DNA of 45,055 bases from Bacteroidota bacterium. GTDB taxonomy: Bacteria > Bacteroidota > Bacteroidia > Chitinophagales > Chitinophagaceae. The notes under the pieces are model-generated. The model was not told the origin of the DNA, did not search any database, and saw only the letters and a program-made list of their open reading frames with translations. This document shows, piece after piece, positions 1 through 6,795 of the stretch. The DNA lies in contig JAUZOE010000035.1 in the NCBI GenBank assembly GCA_030706605.1, positions 1 to 45,055 on the forward strand, written 5' to 3'. Numbering within the stretch: position 1 is the first letter of the stretch; every line of letters begins with the position of its first letter. Position numbers and translations under genes: made by a program.

Positions 1-178
1 ATGGTTTTTTACTTTTTCAATATGGTAAATCTTTAATTCAATATGGTTTTTTACTTTTTCAATATGGTAAATCTTTAATTCAATATGGTTTTTTACTTTT
101 TCAATATGGTAAATCTTTAATTCAATATGGTTTTTTGCTTTTTCAATATGGTAAATTCTTTTTTCAATATGGTTTTTC
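1..178. repeat. 21-bp tandem repeat array (42-bp higher-order unit)
   Basis: Two alternating 21-bp half-units follow one another with starts at 1, 22, 43, 64, 85, 106, 127 and 148, plus a partial unit at 169. All begin ATGGT and end CAAT, so the motif TTCAATATGGT recurs every 21 bp. One half-unit carries T6 and T5 runs; the other has AAATCTTTAATT in the middle. The first three 42-bp units are identical and the fourth has drifted. In-frame stops (CTT TAA) make it non-coding. The array starts at base 1, so it probably continues outside the window. Its function is unknown. Confidence 0.95.
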
Positions 179-347
179 CCAAAAACAAATATGCTTCTAC
201 ATATTTCATTACGAAGTTTTCTTTTCCCCTGCCGTGTTTTCTACTCCCGGCTCCGTGGGGTTGCAGGGCAAGGCTGCATAAGTGCACTATTTATCCATGC
301 TCTAATAAGAAGCAGACCTATAAGGTTTCAAAAACCTTATAGGTCTT
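179..347. other. Intergenic stretch after the repeat array
   Basis: No gene is supported here. A plus-strand frame crosses the stretch, but it begins inside the tandem repeat and has a composition typical of chance translation. The segment at 225-243 (TCCCCTGCCGTGTTTTCTA) is repeated exactly at 42787-42805. The right end holds the hairpin at 314-346. Confidence 0.6.
314..346. terminator. Perfect 15-bp hairpin, probable bidirectional terminator
   Basis: AGACCTATAAGGTTT (314-328) is followed by a 3-base loop and its exact reverse complement (332-346), then TTTTATACTTTTTTA on the plus strand. It lies directly beyond the 3' end of the decayed acetyltransferase on the minus strand. The T-run favours the plus direction, but a symmetric stem may work both ways. 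Confidence 0.7.
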
Positions 348-560
348 TTATACTTTTTTAGATTGAATGTCCGATTCCGTTGTCAATATAATTGTTGCCT
401 GATAAATAATTATGTCAACAGTTTGGCCTTTGTGAGTTATAGGGTTGTTTCCTAAATATCTATGCACTTCGGGGTCAGAGTCAAGTTCAAAAAGACCATC
501 AACGTCCGTCGGAAGTATTTCCCTTAAAATTAGTCTTTCCGTTTCTGCAAATATTTTCAT
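348..560 (-). pseudogene. Decayed GNAT acetyltransferase (RimJ/RimL-like), N-terminal remnant
   Basis: The first 50 residues (ETERLILREI, then DVDGLFELDSDPEVHRYLG) are the typical opening of a RimJ/RimL-type GNAT N-acetyltransferase, a family of about 170-180 residues. After residue 50 the frame loses sense. The expected continuation survives in the other two frames: FIRQQ is encoded by 392-406 in one, and NYIDNGIG by 370-393 in the next, ending at a TAA at 358-360. So the gene has at least two frame changes. The whole acetyl-CoA-binding half is absent, and the terminator-like hairpin at 314-346 follows at once. A start at 560 fits the family N-terminus. It is a relic rather than a small functional protein. 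Confidence 0.8.
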
Positions 561-584
561 TTTGGTGCCACCATGATTAATCTT

Positions 585-2624
585 CTACCAAATCTTCACT
601 CTTAAACTATCAGGGCGGTACATTTTATCGCCGGGCTTTACATCAAAAGCTTGATAAAATTCAGGAACATTCACAACCGGGCCATTCACTCTTTCTTTTG
701 CTGGAGCATGAACATCCGTCATAACCTGGCTGGCCAAACGCTCTTTTCTTTCTTCATACAACCAACCCAATGCATACCCTAAAAAGTATCTTTGCAATTG
801 TGTAAGGCCGCCAATCTTTTCATTCTTTTTATAAGTCTCTGTTTTCTTAAATGCATCCAGGCCAAGTAACATACCTCCAAGGTCTGCAATGTTTTCGCCC
901 TGCGTGGCCGTGCCATTAATATGCAAAGTATCTACAGGGTTAAATTCATTGAACTGGTTAATTATTTTTTTAGCACGGTCACTAAATTCTGCAGAATCTT
1001 TTGCTGTCCACCAGTTCTTTAAATTTCCTTCAGCGTCATATTGTCTTCCCTGGTCGTCAAAGCCATGTGTTATTTCATGGCCAATAGTAGAAGCCGCTGC
1101 ATATCCATACACTAATGCATCATCAAGTTGCGCATCTGCATAACCGGGCACGGCAAATATGGCGGCAGGCAACACAATTTCATTATTGCTTGGGTTGTAA
1201 TAGGCATTATAGGCTTGCGGAGTCATTTCCCATTCGGTGCGGTCAACGGGCTTTCCAAGCTTATCAATATTATAATTGTGCCACCAGGTATTAGCGCGCT
1301 GCATATTTAAAACATAAGGGCCTTTATCAATTTTTAAGGCACTAAAATCTTTCCACTTATCAGGATAACCAACTTTTTTGGTAATCTTTGAAAGCTTATC
1401 AAGCGCCTTTTCTTTAGTAGCCTCGCTCATCCAGGTTAGTTGCTTTATCCGGTCTTTATACGCATCCCTGATATTTTCTACCAGGTCACTATATCTTTTT
1501 TTTGCAGTTGAATCAAAATATTCCTTTACAAAAAGCTGTCCCAATGCTTCACCCATGGCATTTTCTTCAGCATCTAACACGCGCTTCCACCGTGGGCGTG
1601 GCTCTTTAGCACCACTTAAATTTTGACTATAAGTAAAGGCATTATTAAAACTAACGGAGTCCAGGTAAGCGCTAAAGCTTTGTATTAAATGAAATTGCAA
1701 ATAGGCTTTCCAAGCTGAGATTGGAGTAGCTGAGATTTCAGTATTAAGGGCTACATAAAACTCTGGTTGGCCCACCACCACTGAATCCAAATGATTGATG
1801 CCAATTTCTTTTGTGTAGCTGATCCAGCTAATGTTTGGCGTAAGTTTATCAAGCTGCGCAACAGCCATCTTATTATAATTTTTGTAAGGATCGCGGAGGT
1901 CCTGCAACTTCCTGCTTGCAGTGGCGAGTTTTGTTTCGAGCGAATAGACTGCATTTACATTCTTTTGTGCAGCCATGCTGTCATTACCCAACTGCATAAA
2001 TGTTTTTAAAAGATATTCTTTATAAGCTTTTCTAATATTTTGGGTACGTGCATCCGTTTTAAAATAATAATCCCTGTTTGGCATACCAAGGCCACCCTGG
2101 CCAAGGCTGTATATCATCTTTTCACTGTTCTTGTCATCCTGGGTAACATAGTCGCCGAAAAGACAACGAACACCCTTCATCTTTAATTCAGCGGCCTCAT
2201 TAATAAGATCATTTATATTTTTAATGGCATTTATTTTATCAATATCAGGCTGCAAAGGCGATAGGCCGGCTTTATTCAACGCAACACTATCCATAGCACT
2301 TTGCCAGAAGTCACCTATTTTTTGCGTAACCGTTCCACTTGCTGCATCAGCTTTTACGGCATTTTCGTTTATAGTTTGCAACCGTTCGTATATAGTGTCC
2401 TGCACTATATTACCAATGCCCCAGCCGCTTTCAGAAGCAGGGATCGGATTTTTCTTTAGCCACCCGCCATTGGCATATTCAAAAAAATCGTCCGAAGGTT
2501 TTACTGTTGTATCAAGGTGTGAAGCCAGTATATCTACTGCAGGTTTCTCCTCCGCGTTATTACCTCCGCTGTTACAGGCATTCAGCGCAGCACTTATGCA
2601 AACAGCAAATAATATTTTATTCAT
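585..2624 (-). CDS. M13 family zinc metallopeptidase lipoprotein (neprilysin/PepO-like)
   Basis: This 679-residue protein is a membrane-anchored, probably periplasmic or surface, zinc endopeptidase of the M13 family. These enzymes cut oligopeptides with a HExxH zinc site. A lipobox ending at Cys17 (LNAC) follows a short hydrophobic leader. The N-terminal domain starts DDFFEYANGGWLKKNPIP, a family hallmark. The catalytic domain has NAYYNPSNNEIVLPAAI near residue 473, zinc motif HEITH at 516-520 and GENIAD with the third ligand Glu577 and Asp581. The length is normal for the family. Most members end in CxVW; here the end is VKIW, so the terminal disulfide partner is missing. It stands alone, 24 bp from the decayed GNAT. 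Family assignment is secure; the substrate is unknown. Confidence 0.95.
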   Translation of the reverse strand: MNKILFAVCISAALNACNSGGNNAEEKPAVDILASHLDTTVKPSDDFFEYANGGWLKKNPIPASESGWGIGNIVQDTIYERLQTINENAVKADAASGTVTQKIGDFWQSAMDSVALNKAGLSPLQPDIDKINAIKNINDLINEAAELKMKGVRCLFGDYVTQDDKNSEKMIYSLGQGGLGMPNRDYYFKTDARTQNIRKAYKEYLLKTFMQLGNDSMAAQKNVNAVYSLETKLATASRKLQDLRDPYKNYNKMAVAQLDKLTPNISWISYTKEIGINHLDSVVVGQPEFYVALNTEISATPISAWKAYLQFHLIQSFSAYLDSVSFNNAFTYSQNLSGAKEPRPRWKRVLDAEENAMGEALGQLFVKEYFDSTAKKRYSDLVENIRDAYKDRIKQLTWMSEATKEKALDKLSKITKKVGYPDKWKDFSALKIDKGPYVLNMQRANTWWHNYNIDKLGKPVDRTEWEMTPQAYNAYYNPSNNEIVLPAAIFAVPGYADAQLDDALVYGYAAASTIGHEITHGFDDQGRQYDAEGNLKNWWTAKDSAEFSDRAKKIINQFNEFNPVDTLHINGTATQGENIADLGGMLLGLDAFKKTETYKKNEKIGGLTQLQRYFLGYALGWLYEERKERLASQVMTDVHAPAKERVNGPVVNVPEFYQAFDVKPGDKMYRPDSLRVKIW

Positions 2625-3022
2625 TAATTAAATTTTGAGCTAAATGTAGGTAATGTATTGGAATTATCAGTGTTGTATATGGGTGGAAAGCCGCAGTGCT
2701 ATTTTGCAAACTTTTTGACCTTGCTGGTGTTTTGTAATACAGAGCACCGCCAGTTTTTAGCCCCTGTTGGTCCTTGGCCCTGGCTGTGGCATCAATAGTC
2801 TTTTTTTGTCCCATTTAATACCCATCTTTTTAAATGCATCTACACGTTTTTGTTAAAAAATAGTTGCATTGAAAGTACGTGAAGGTGTGCCCCAAATTCT
2901 ATAAGCAGAAATTCAGTCAATTATATTTAAGAGGAATATTCTATTTTAAATCCGGTCTGTTATTTGTGAATTTCAAAATTATTTTTAAATAAATTATTTA
3001 ACCATTAAAAAAGGAGGCAACT
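2625..3022. other. 398-bp intergenic region between divergent genes
   Basis: This gap separates the divergently transcribed M13 peptidase and SnoaL-like gene, so it should hold both promoters. A 65-codon minus frame at 2617-2814 overlaps the peptidase start and has no recognisable family, so I do not call it. A TTTG at 2965 with an AT-rich stretch about 19 bases later is a weak candidate for the Bacteroidota -33/-7 pattern upstream of the SnoaL gene. Nothing else is evident. Confidence 0.5.
3011..3017 (+). promoter_or_regulatory. Strong Shine-Dalgarno sequence AAGGAGG
   Basis: AAGGAGG sits five bases before the ATG at 3023. Near-perfect anti-SD complements are uncommon in Bacteroidota, where most genes (including the others here) rely on A-rich leaders. 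It fixes the start of the SnoaL-like gene. Confidence 0.75.
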
Positions 3023-3472
3023 ATGAACAAGAATGAAGTTTTAAAATTCAATGACCAGGTTATTGAAGCCTGGAACAAGCATGATGCAGAAACATTTATT
3101 AACTTATGCGATGAAAATGCAGTCTGGAAAATTAACGGGGGAATTGAAACCTATCGCGGAAAAAAAGAAATCAAAGAATATTTTAACCGTTGGAAAAGTG
3201 CTTTCCCCGATTTGCATCTTACTATCCGCACCAGCATGCCTGCTGATGATGCTGTTTCGGTAGAGTTCCAGTTTTCAGGTACTCAAAACGGAAGGCTGAA
3301 ATTACAAAATGACATGCCTGAAATACCCCCTACTCACAAGAAAGTAAATACTTACGGCAGCTACGTTTCCAGGGTAAAGAATGGTAAAGTATTAGAAACA
3401 AATCTCTATACAGATCGCCTTGCCCTGGTGGAACAACTTGGTATTGAAAGTGAATTGATGCACCATGCTTAG
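3023..3472 (+). CDS. SnoaL-like / ester-cyclase-type NTF2-fold protein
   Basis: This 149-residue cytoplasmic protein has the SnoaL-like polyketide cyclase pattern of the NTF2 superfamily: an opening helix (VIEAWNKHDAETFINLCDENAVW), then YRGKKEIKEYFNRWKSAFPDLHLTI, and a closing strand (VLETNLYTDRLALVEQLGI). The length and the FPDLH motif are typical. Members act as small cyclases, isomerases or hydrolases, but many are uncharacterised, and no substrate can be inferred. There is no signal peptide. The start is fixed by the strong AAGGAGG five bases upstream. The gene ends just before the terminator hairpin at 3492-3535 and has no operon partner. Confidence 0.85.
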   Translation: MNKNEVLKFNDQVIEAWNKHDAETFINLCDENAVWKINGGIETYRGKKEIKEYFNRWKSAFPDLHLTIRTSMPADDAVSVEFQFSGTQNGRLKLQNDMPEIPPTHKKVNTYGSYVSRVKNGKVLETNLYTDRLALVEQLGIESELMHHA

Positions 3473-3485
3473 TTTTTAAAACTTA

Positions 3486-3560
3486 GCGGTAAAAATAAAA
3501 TGACGGACTGCAAAGTGGCCCGCCATTTTATTTTAGAAATTATCATTCGCCTTGGTTCGT
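3486..3560. repeat. Duplicated block x, copy 1 (contains terminator hairpin)
   Basis: This 75-bp block aligns with 4922-4997 with about five substitutions and one single-base gap. It carries a terminator-like palindrome and ends CATTCGCCTTGGTTCGT. Confidence 0.9.
3492..3535. terminator. Hairpin terminator after the SnoaL-like gene
   Basis: AAAATAAAATGACGG pairs with CCGCCATTTTATTTT with one mismatch across a loop of about 13-14 bases. The A/T-rich outer arms give a T-rich tail in either direction, so it may end transcription both ways. It begins about 20 bases after the SnoaL stop. Confidence 0.75.
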
Positions 3561-3605
3561 GGCACAAGAAACCATATCGTACTTCCATTTCGTGTGCCAC
3601 GGACC
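3554..3605. repeat. Imperfect 18-bp inverted repeat (part of block y)
   Basis: Arm 1, GGTTCGTGGCACAAGAAA (3554-3571), is the reverse complement of TTTCGTGTGCCACGGACC (3588-3605) at 16 of 18 positions, with a 16-bp spacer. The second copy of block y at 4873-4916 keeps the spacer and right arm but has lost the left arm. It resembles a REP-type palindrome; no transposase is nearby. Confidence 0.8.
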
Positions 3606-3612
3606 GGGGTAT

Positions 3613-3635
3613 AGTGATGGGTGATTCAGGTACAC
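3613..3635 (-). pseudogene. Fragment of the S10 peptidase gene
   Basis: These 23 bases are identical to 5084-5106 inside the S10 carboxypeptidase gene. Read on the minus strand they encode VYLNHPSL, the stretch just after that enzyme's catalytic His484. Nothing else of the gene is present here. It is a scrap carried with the duplicated blocks x and y. Confidence 0.75.
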
Positions 3636-3773
3636 TATAATGTTGTTAGTGCACATAATGCACATTTCCTTATTGAAAACAAACAAAGGCAGTAAGAGAT
3701 ATATAAATACCTGTGTAGAGTATAGTTTCATAATAAAAATATTATTAATTTAGTTTTTTAAAAATATATTATC

Positions 3774-4841
3774 ATGAAAAAGTTACAATTATTAGCGGTT
3801 TTGATTTGTCTTTTTGCAAACCTTTCAATGTCTTTTGGACAAAACGCAACAATAGAAGAGCCTCATATTACCGCTAGTTGTACATCGGGCAATTGCCAGC
3901 AGGGCCAGGGCGAATTGGTGATATTTAGTAAAAAAGGCATAATTACCGACCGACTGATGGGTGAATTTGGTGGTGGTGAATTTATAAAAGGTATCCATTA
4001 CATGTATGGCAATGGGCTTACTATCGCCTCTGTAGAAAAAGATGAAGGACTTTTTAAGAGTTTTATTTTAACCCAGGGCACAGTTACATTAAGTGGATAT
4101 GGATTACAGGATAGTGTATTTGATACAAAAATTTATACACCCCAGGGCAATTGCATAAGTGGCAACTGTGTAACCGGCGAAGGAAAACTGGTGGTGCTGA
4201 AACCCGGATTTAGTGGCGTTGAAATTGTAATTAAAGAAGGTAAGTTTAAAGAGGGCGATTTTATATCGGGCACCGCATTTGTAGACGGAGTGGACACATT
4301 GGTTGATGGCAGCTACACTATTACCAATTATAAATATCGGCCAAGGCATAACCAGGCATTTGCTGATGCGGTATTTGTACCTAAATATTCCAGCGATCGA
4401 ATAAAAGGAACCTGGAATCCAGGCGGCAATAATGTTAATAAAATAACTTTTTATCTTTCTGATAATTATTATCATAAAGAAAATGGTTCCATCATGTATC
4501 TTAAAACCAAAGGCCTGCCGGCGTGGATAACAGAAGTATATCAGCCCATTAACTATGCCCGTGGAAAAATAGCCGATGCGGCTTCCTTTAAGGCAAAAGT
4601 GGAGGAACTGGAATATGATATGAAAATTCACCCAAACGATTATAAATCAAACAAGGATTATGCACCATCTGCCAATGGAAAAAGTTCAGGCTCACGTACT
4701 GCTTCAACTTACAGCAGCTTCAGTAAGTGCTCTGTCTGCAATGGCTTTGGATATTTAGAGTACGATTGCGGCCAGGGTGGTGGTCATCCATGCCGTAAAT
4801 ATTGTACCGCATGTAACGGTACAGGGCAAGTGCATAATTAG
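3774..4841 (+). CDS. Secreted MORN-like protein with C-terminal DnaJ-type CxxCxGxG zinc motif
   Basis: This 355-residue protein starts with a signal peptide (about residues 1-23, ending MSFGQN). The middle has two copies of a unit, CTSGNCQQGQGELV (from Cys36) and CISGNCVTGEGKLV (from Cys127), about 91 residues apart, in a beta-rich background that resembles MORN-type repeats. After a Ser/Lys-rich linker the C-terminus has two CxxCxGxG motifs (319-326 and 344-351) with Cys332 and Cys340 between them. This is the pattern of the DnaJ cysteine-rich zinc domain, in a two-motif form. A zinc-binding role is inferred, and an exported DnaJ-like finger is unusual. The gene is flanked by the rearranged duplicated blocks and has no operon partner. 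I know of no function for it. Confidence 0.85.
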   Translation: MKKLQLLAVLICLFANLSMSFGQNATIEEPHITASCTSGNCQQGQGELVIFSKKGIITDRLMGEFGGGEFIKGIHYMYGNGLTIASVEKDEGLFKSFILTQGTVTLSGYGLQDSVFDTKIYTPQGNCISGNCVTGEGKLVVLKPGFSGVEIVIKEGKFKEGDFISGTAFVDGVDTLVDGSYTITNYKYRPRHNQAFADAVFVPKYSSDRIKGTWNPGGNNVNKITFYLSDNYYHKENGSIMYLKTKGLPAWITEVYQPINYARGKIADAASFKAKVEELEYDMKIHPNDYKSNKDYAPSANGKSSGSRTASTYSSFSKCSVCNGFGYLEYDCGQGGGHPCRKYCTACNGTGQVHN

Positions 4842-4872
4842 TAAAAGTATACTGCAAAACCATAGTCATGAC

Positions 4873-4916
4873 ACCATATCGTACTTCCATTTCGTGTGCC
4901 ACGAAACGGGGCATAG
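4873..4916. repeat. Duplicated block y, copy 2
   Basis: The first 31 bases (4873-4903) are identical to 3571-3601, and the following bases diverge slightly (CGGGGCATAG against CGGGGTATAG). Here y precedes x, the reverse of the order in the first copy. The left palindrome arm present in copy 1 is missing. Confidence 0.9.
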
Positions 4917-4921
4917 ACTCT

Positions 4922-4997
4922 GCGGTAAAAATAAAATGACGGGACTGCAAAGCGGCCCGCCATTTTATTTTATAAATTATCATTCGCCTAGGTTTGT
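4922..4997. repeat. Duplicated block x, copy 2, with bidirectional terminator
   Basis: This is the second copy of block x. Its palindrome (AAAATAAAATGACGGG against CCCGCCATTTTATTTT, one mismatch) lies between the convergent ends of the zinc-motif gene (4841) and the S10 peptidase (5029), where a bidirectional terminator is expected. Confidence 0.85.
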
Positions 4998-5028
4998 AGC
5001 TTAGATAGTCTTCGTTGCACAAAACATT

Positions 5029-6561
5029 TTATTTACTCACTGCACTATCATAAAACTCATCCACATCTTTTTTTAGCTTCACCAGTGATGGGTGATTCAG
5101 GTACACCATGTGGCCCGATTGGTAATAAGTAAAATGCAGGCGGCTTTGCTGGTAAGGGCGCAGTCCCATATGATGGGCTACATATTCGGCAGCAAAGAAG
5201 GGCGTAGCCAAATCGTAATCGCCACACACGATCCACACTTTCAGGTATTTATTATCTGTCATGGCTTTGCGCAATGTTTCTGAATTATAAAAATACCTGT
5301 TGTCAGAATTATAAGGCCATGGCCATACACTGGTAAGAATGTTATAAGGTGTTTCGGGATTTTGAAATTTCAGGTCTTTGGCAAGATACTCATTGATAGC
5401 ACCCGAGAAAGCCCCCAGCACGGCAGAATAAGAAGGATCATTGTCAGGTGTCGGGCTTATGTCGTCATAGTCCGTATTGACCAGGCGGCTGTCATATCTT
5501 CCAATGCTTTTACCTTCATCGCGCAACAGCTCTTTACAAAAATGCTCAATATCAACGCGGAGATTGCTGCGCGAAATATATTCTTCTGAAAGCCCGGTAA
5601 GGCGGTGCATTTCGTTGATCACTTTGGTTTTTTCTTCCGGTGAAACCTGGTCGCCTTTCATCAATGCAATGGTATATTCGTTACCCGCAAATTCTTTGGC
5701 CTCGGCTAATGCTTTTTGTAAATCGCCCTGCAGGTCGGGCGCTATTTTATGATGATACCAGGCAGAAGCTGCGTAAGTAGGTAAAAATAAAATATACGGC
5801 AAATCGTTACCACGGCTAAAATTGAGTGTTTCAAAATTTAATACGGAAGAAATTAAAACAATACCATTGAGGTACATGCCATATTTATCCTGCAGGTAAC
5901 CGGACAAGCCCGCAGACCGTGTGGTGCCATAACTTTCGCCAGCAAGGAACTTAGGCGATCCCCATCTTTCATATTTGGATACATACTGGCGGATAAAATC
6001 ACCAACGCTCGTAATATCTTCCTGGTAACCGTGAAACTGGTTTACATCTTCTCCTTTTGCCTGGCGGCTATACCCGGTAGTTACAGGGTCTATAAATATC
6101 ACATCGGTTTTATCTAACCAGGAATATTCATTGTTCACATACCGGTAAGGCGGCGCCATGGCTTCGCCGGTATCATTTAATTCTACGCGGCGCGGACCTA
6201 TCAATCCCATGTGTAGCCACACAGACGAAGAGCCCGGTCCGCCGTTGTAAGCAAAAGTGAGCGGGCGTGTAGCCTTGTCAGCTATATCATCTTTGGTGTA
6301 GGCTATGAAAAAAATATTGGCTTTGGGTTTTCCTTCTTCATCTTTCATAATCATGTAGCCGGTGGTAGCGGTATAATTAATTACCTTTCCATTAATGGTT
6401 ACGCTGCTCCTGGTAACCACCGGGGGAGGCACATGATCGGGGATGGCAGGCGCACTGCTGTCTTTGGTTATTTTGGCCGGTGCATGATGCTCCGTACGCT
6501 GAGCCAACAATGCAGCGCCTGATATAAAAAAGATACCGGCAAGAAGTAATAATTTTTTCAT
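5029..6561 (-). CDS. S10 family serine carboxypeptidase, secreted
   Basis: This 510-residue secreted enzyme removes C-terminal residues from peptides with a Ser-Asp-His triad. A signal peptide covers about residues 1-20 (ending ALLAQ). Diagnostic motifs in order are the oxyanion-hole sequence FAYNGGPGSSSVWLHMG (103-119), GESYG with nucleophile Ser210, GDYDLATP with Asp450, and QSGHMVYL with His484. All catalytic residues are present and the length suits bacterial S10 proteins. The N-terminal region 30-50 is Pro-rich and probably an unstructured linker. The 3' end shares 23 bp with a fragment at 3613-3635, so this gene took part in a local duplication. It has no operon partner, and terminator block x follows the stop. 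Confidence 0.95.
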   Translation of the reverse strand: MKKLLLLAGIFFISGAALLAQRTEHHAPAKITKDSSAPAIPDHVPPPVVTRSSVTINGKVINYTATTGYMIMKDEEGKPKANIFFIAYTKDDIADKATRPLTFAYNGGPGSSSVWLHMGLIGPRRVELNDTGEAMAPPYRYVNNEYSWLDKTDVIFIDPVTTGYSRQAKGEDVNQFHGYQEDITSVGDFIRQYVSKYERWGSPKFLAGESYGTTRSAGLSGYLQDKYGMYLNGIVLISSVLNFETLNFSRGNDLPYILFLPTYAASAWYHHKIAPDLQGDLQKALAEAKEFAGNEYTIALMKGDQVSPEEKTKVINEMHRLTGLSEEYISRSNLRVDIEHFCKELLRDEGKSIGRYDSRLVNTDYDDISPTPDNDPSYSAVLGAFSGAINEYLAKDLKFQNPETPYNILTSVWPWPYNSDNRYFYNSETLRKAMTDNKYLKVWIVCGDYDLATPFFAAEYVAHHMGLRPYQQSRLHFTYYQSGHMVYLNHPSLVKLKKDVDEFYDSAVSK

Positions 6562-6795
6562 TTCAATTTTTTAATAAATGCATTGGAATTATACAATGCA
6601 ATATAAAGGAAAAAGTAAAAACAGGATGGCCAATTTGATCAATGGTAAGCGTTTATATTTTTAATCCAGCTTATTAACAGACCAGGATAGACAATCATTT
6701 TTTTTAAATACTAAAAAGCTGCCCGTACCGTTTGGTAGATGGACATAAAAAGCAACTGATTAAACTTTATTAAAACAAGACAGTCTGAAAACATT

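Larger units (their letters stand above)
3473..3773. other. 301-bp intergenic region made of duplicated module x-y-z
   Basis: No intact gene is present. The region holds three blocks that recur around the next gene: x (3486-3560, matching 4922-4997), y (3571-3614, matching 4873-4916) and z (3613-3635, matching 5084-5106 inside the S10 peptidase gene). In the second location the order is y-x-z. The remainder, 3636-3773, is AT-rich leader for the gene at 3774. Confidence 0.85.

Noticed and set aside
1-178. Possible CRISPR array at the left edge.
   Set aside because: The units are contiguous with no unique spacers, the period is 21/42 bp, and no cas gene is present.
127-342. A 71-codon plus-strand reading frame.
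   Set aside because: It starts in the tandem repeat and runs through the hairpin; the translation has no family pattern and the start is part of a repeat unit.
2617-2814. A 65-codon minus-strand frame upstream of and overlapping the M13 gene start.
   Set aside because: It has no recognisable domain, overlaps the M13 start codon region and lies in the promoter area between divergent genes. A real peptide cannot be excluded.
3543-3731. A 62-codon minus-strand frame containing VYLNHPSLYPG.
   Set aside because: The shared peptide comes from the 23-bp scrap of the S10 gene; the remainder of the frame lies in the palindrome and AT-rich leader, so it is not a gene.
3486-5106. The duplicated blocks as the ends of an insertion sequence.
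   Set aside because: There is no transposase, the blocks are permuted rather than simply repeated, and no target-site duplication is seen.
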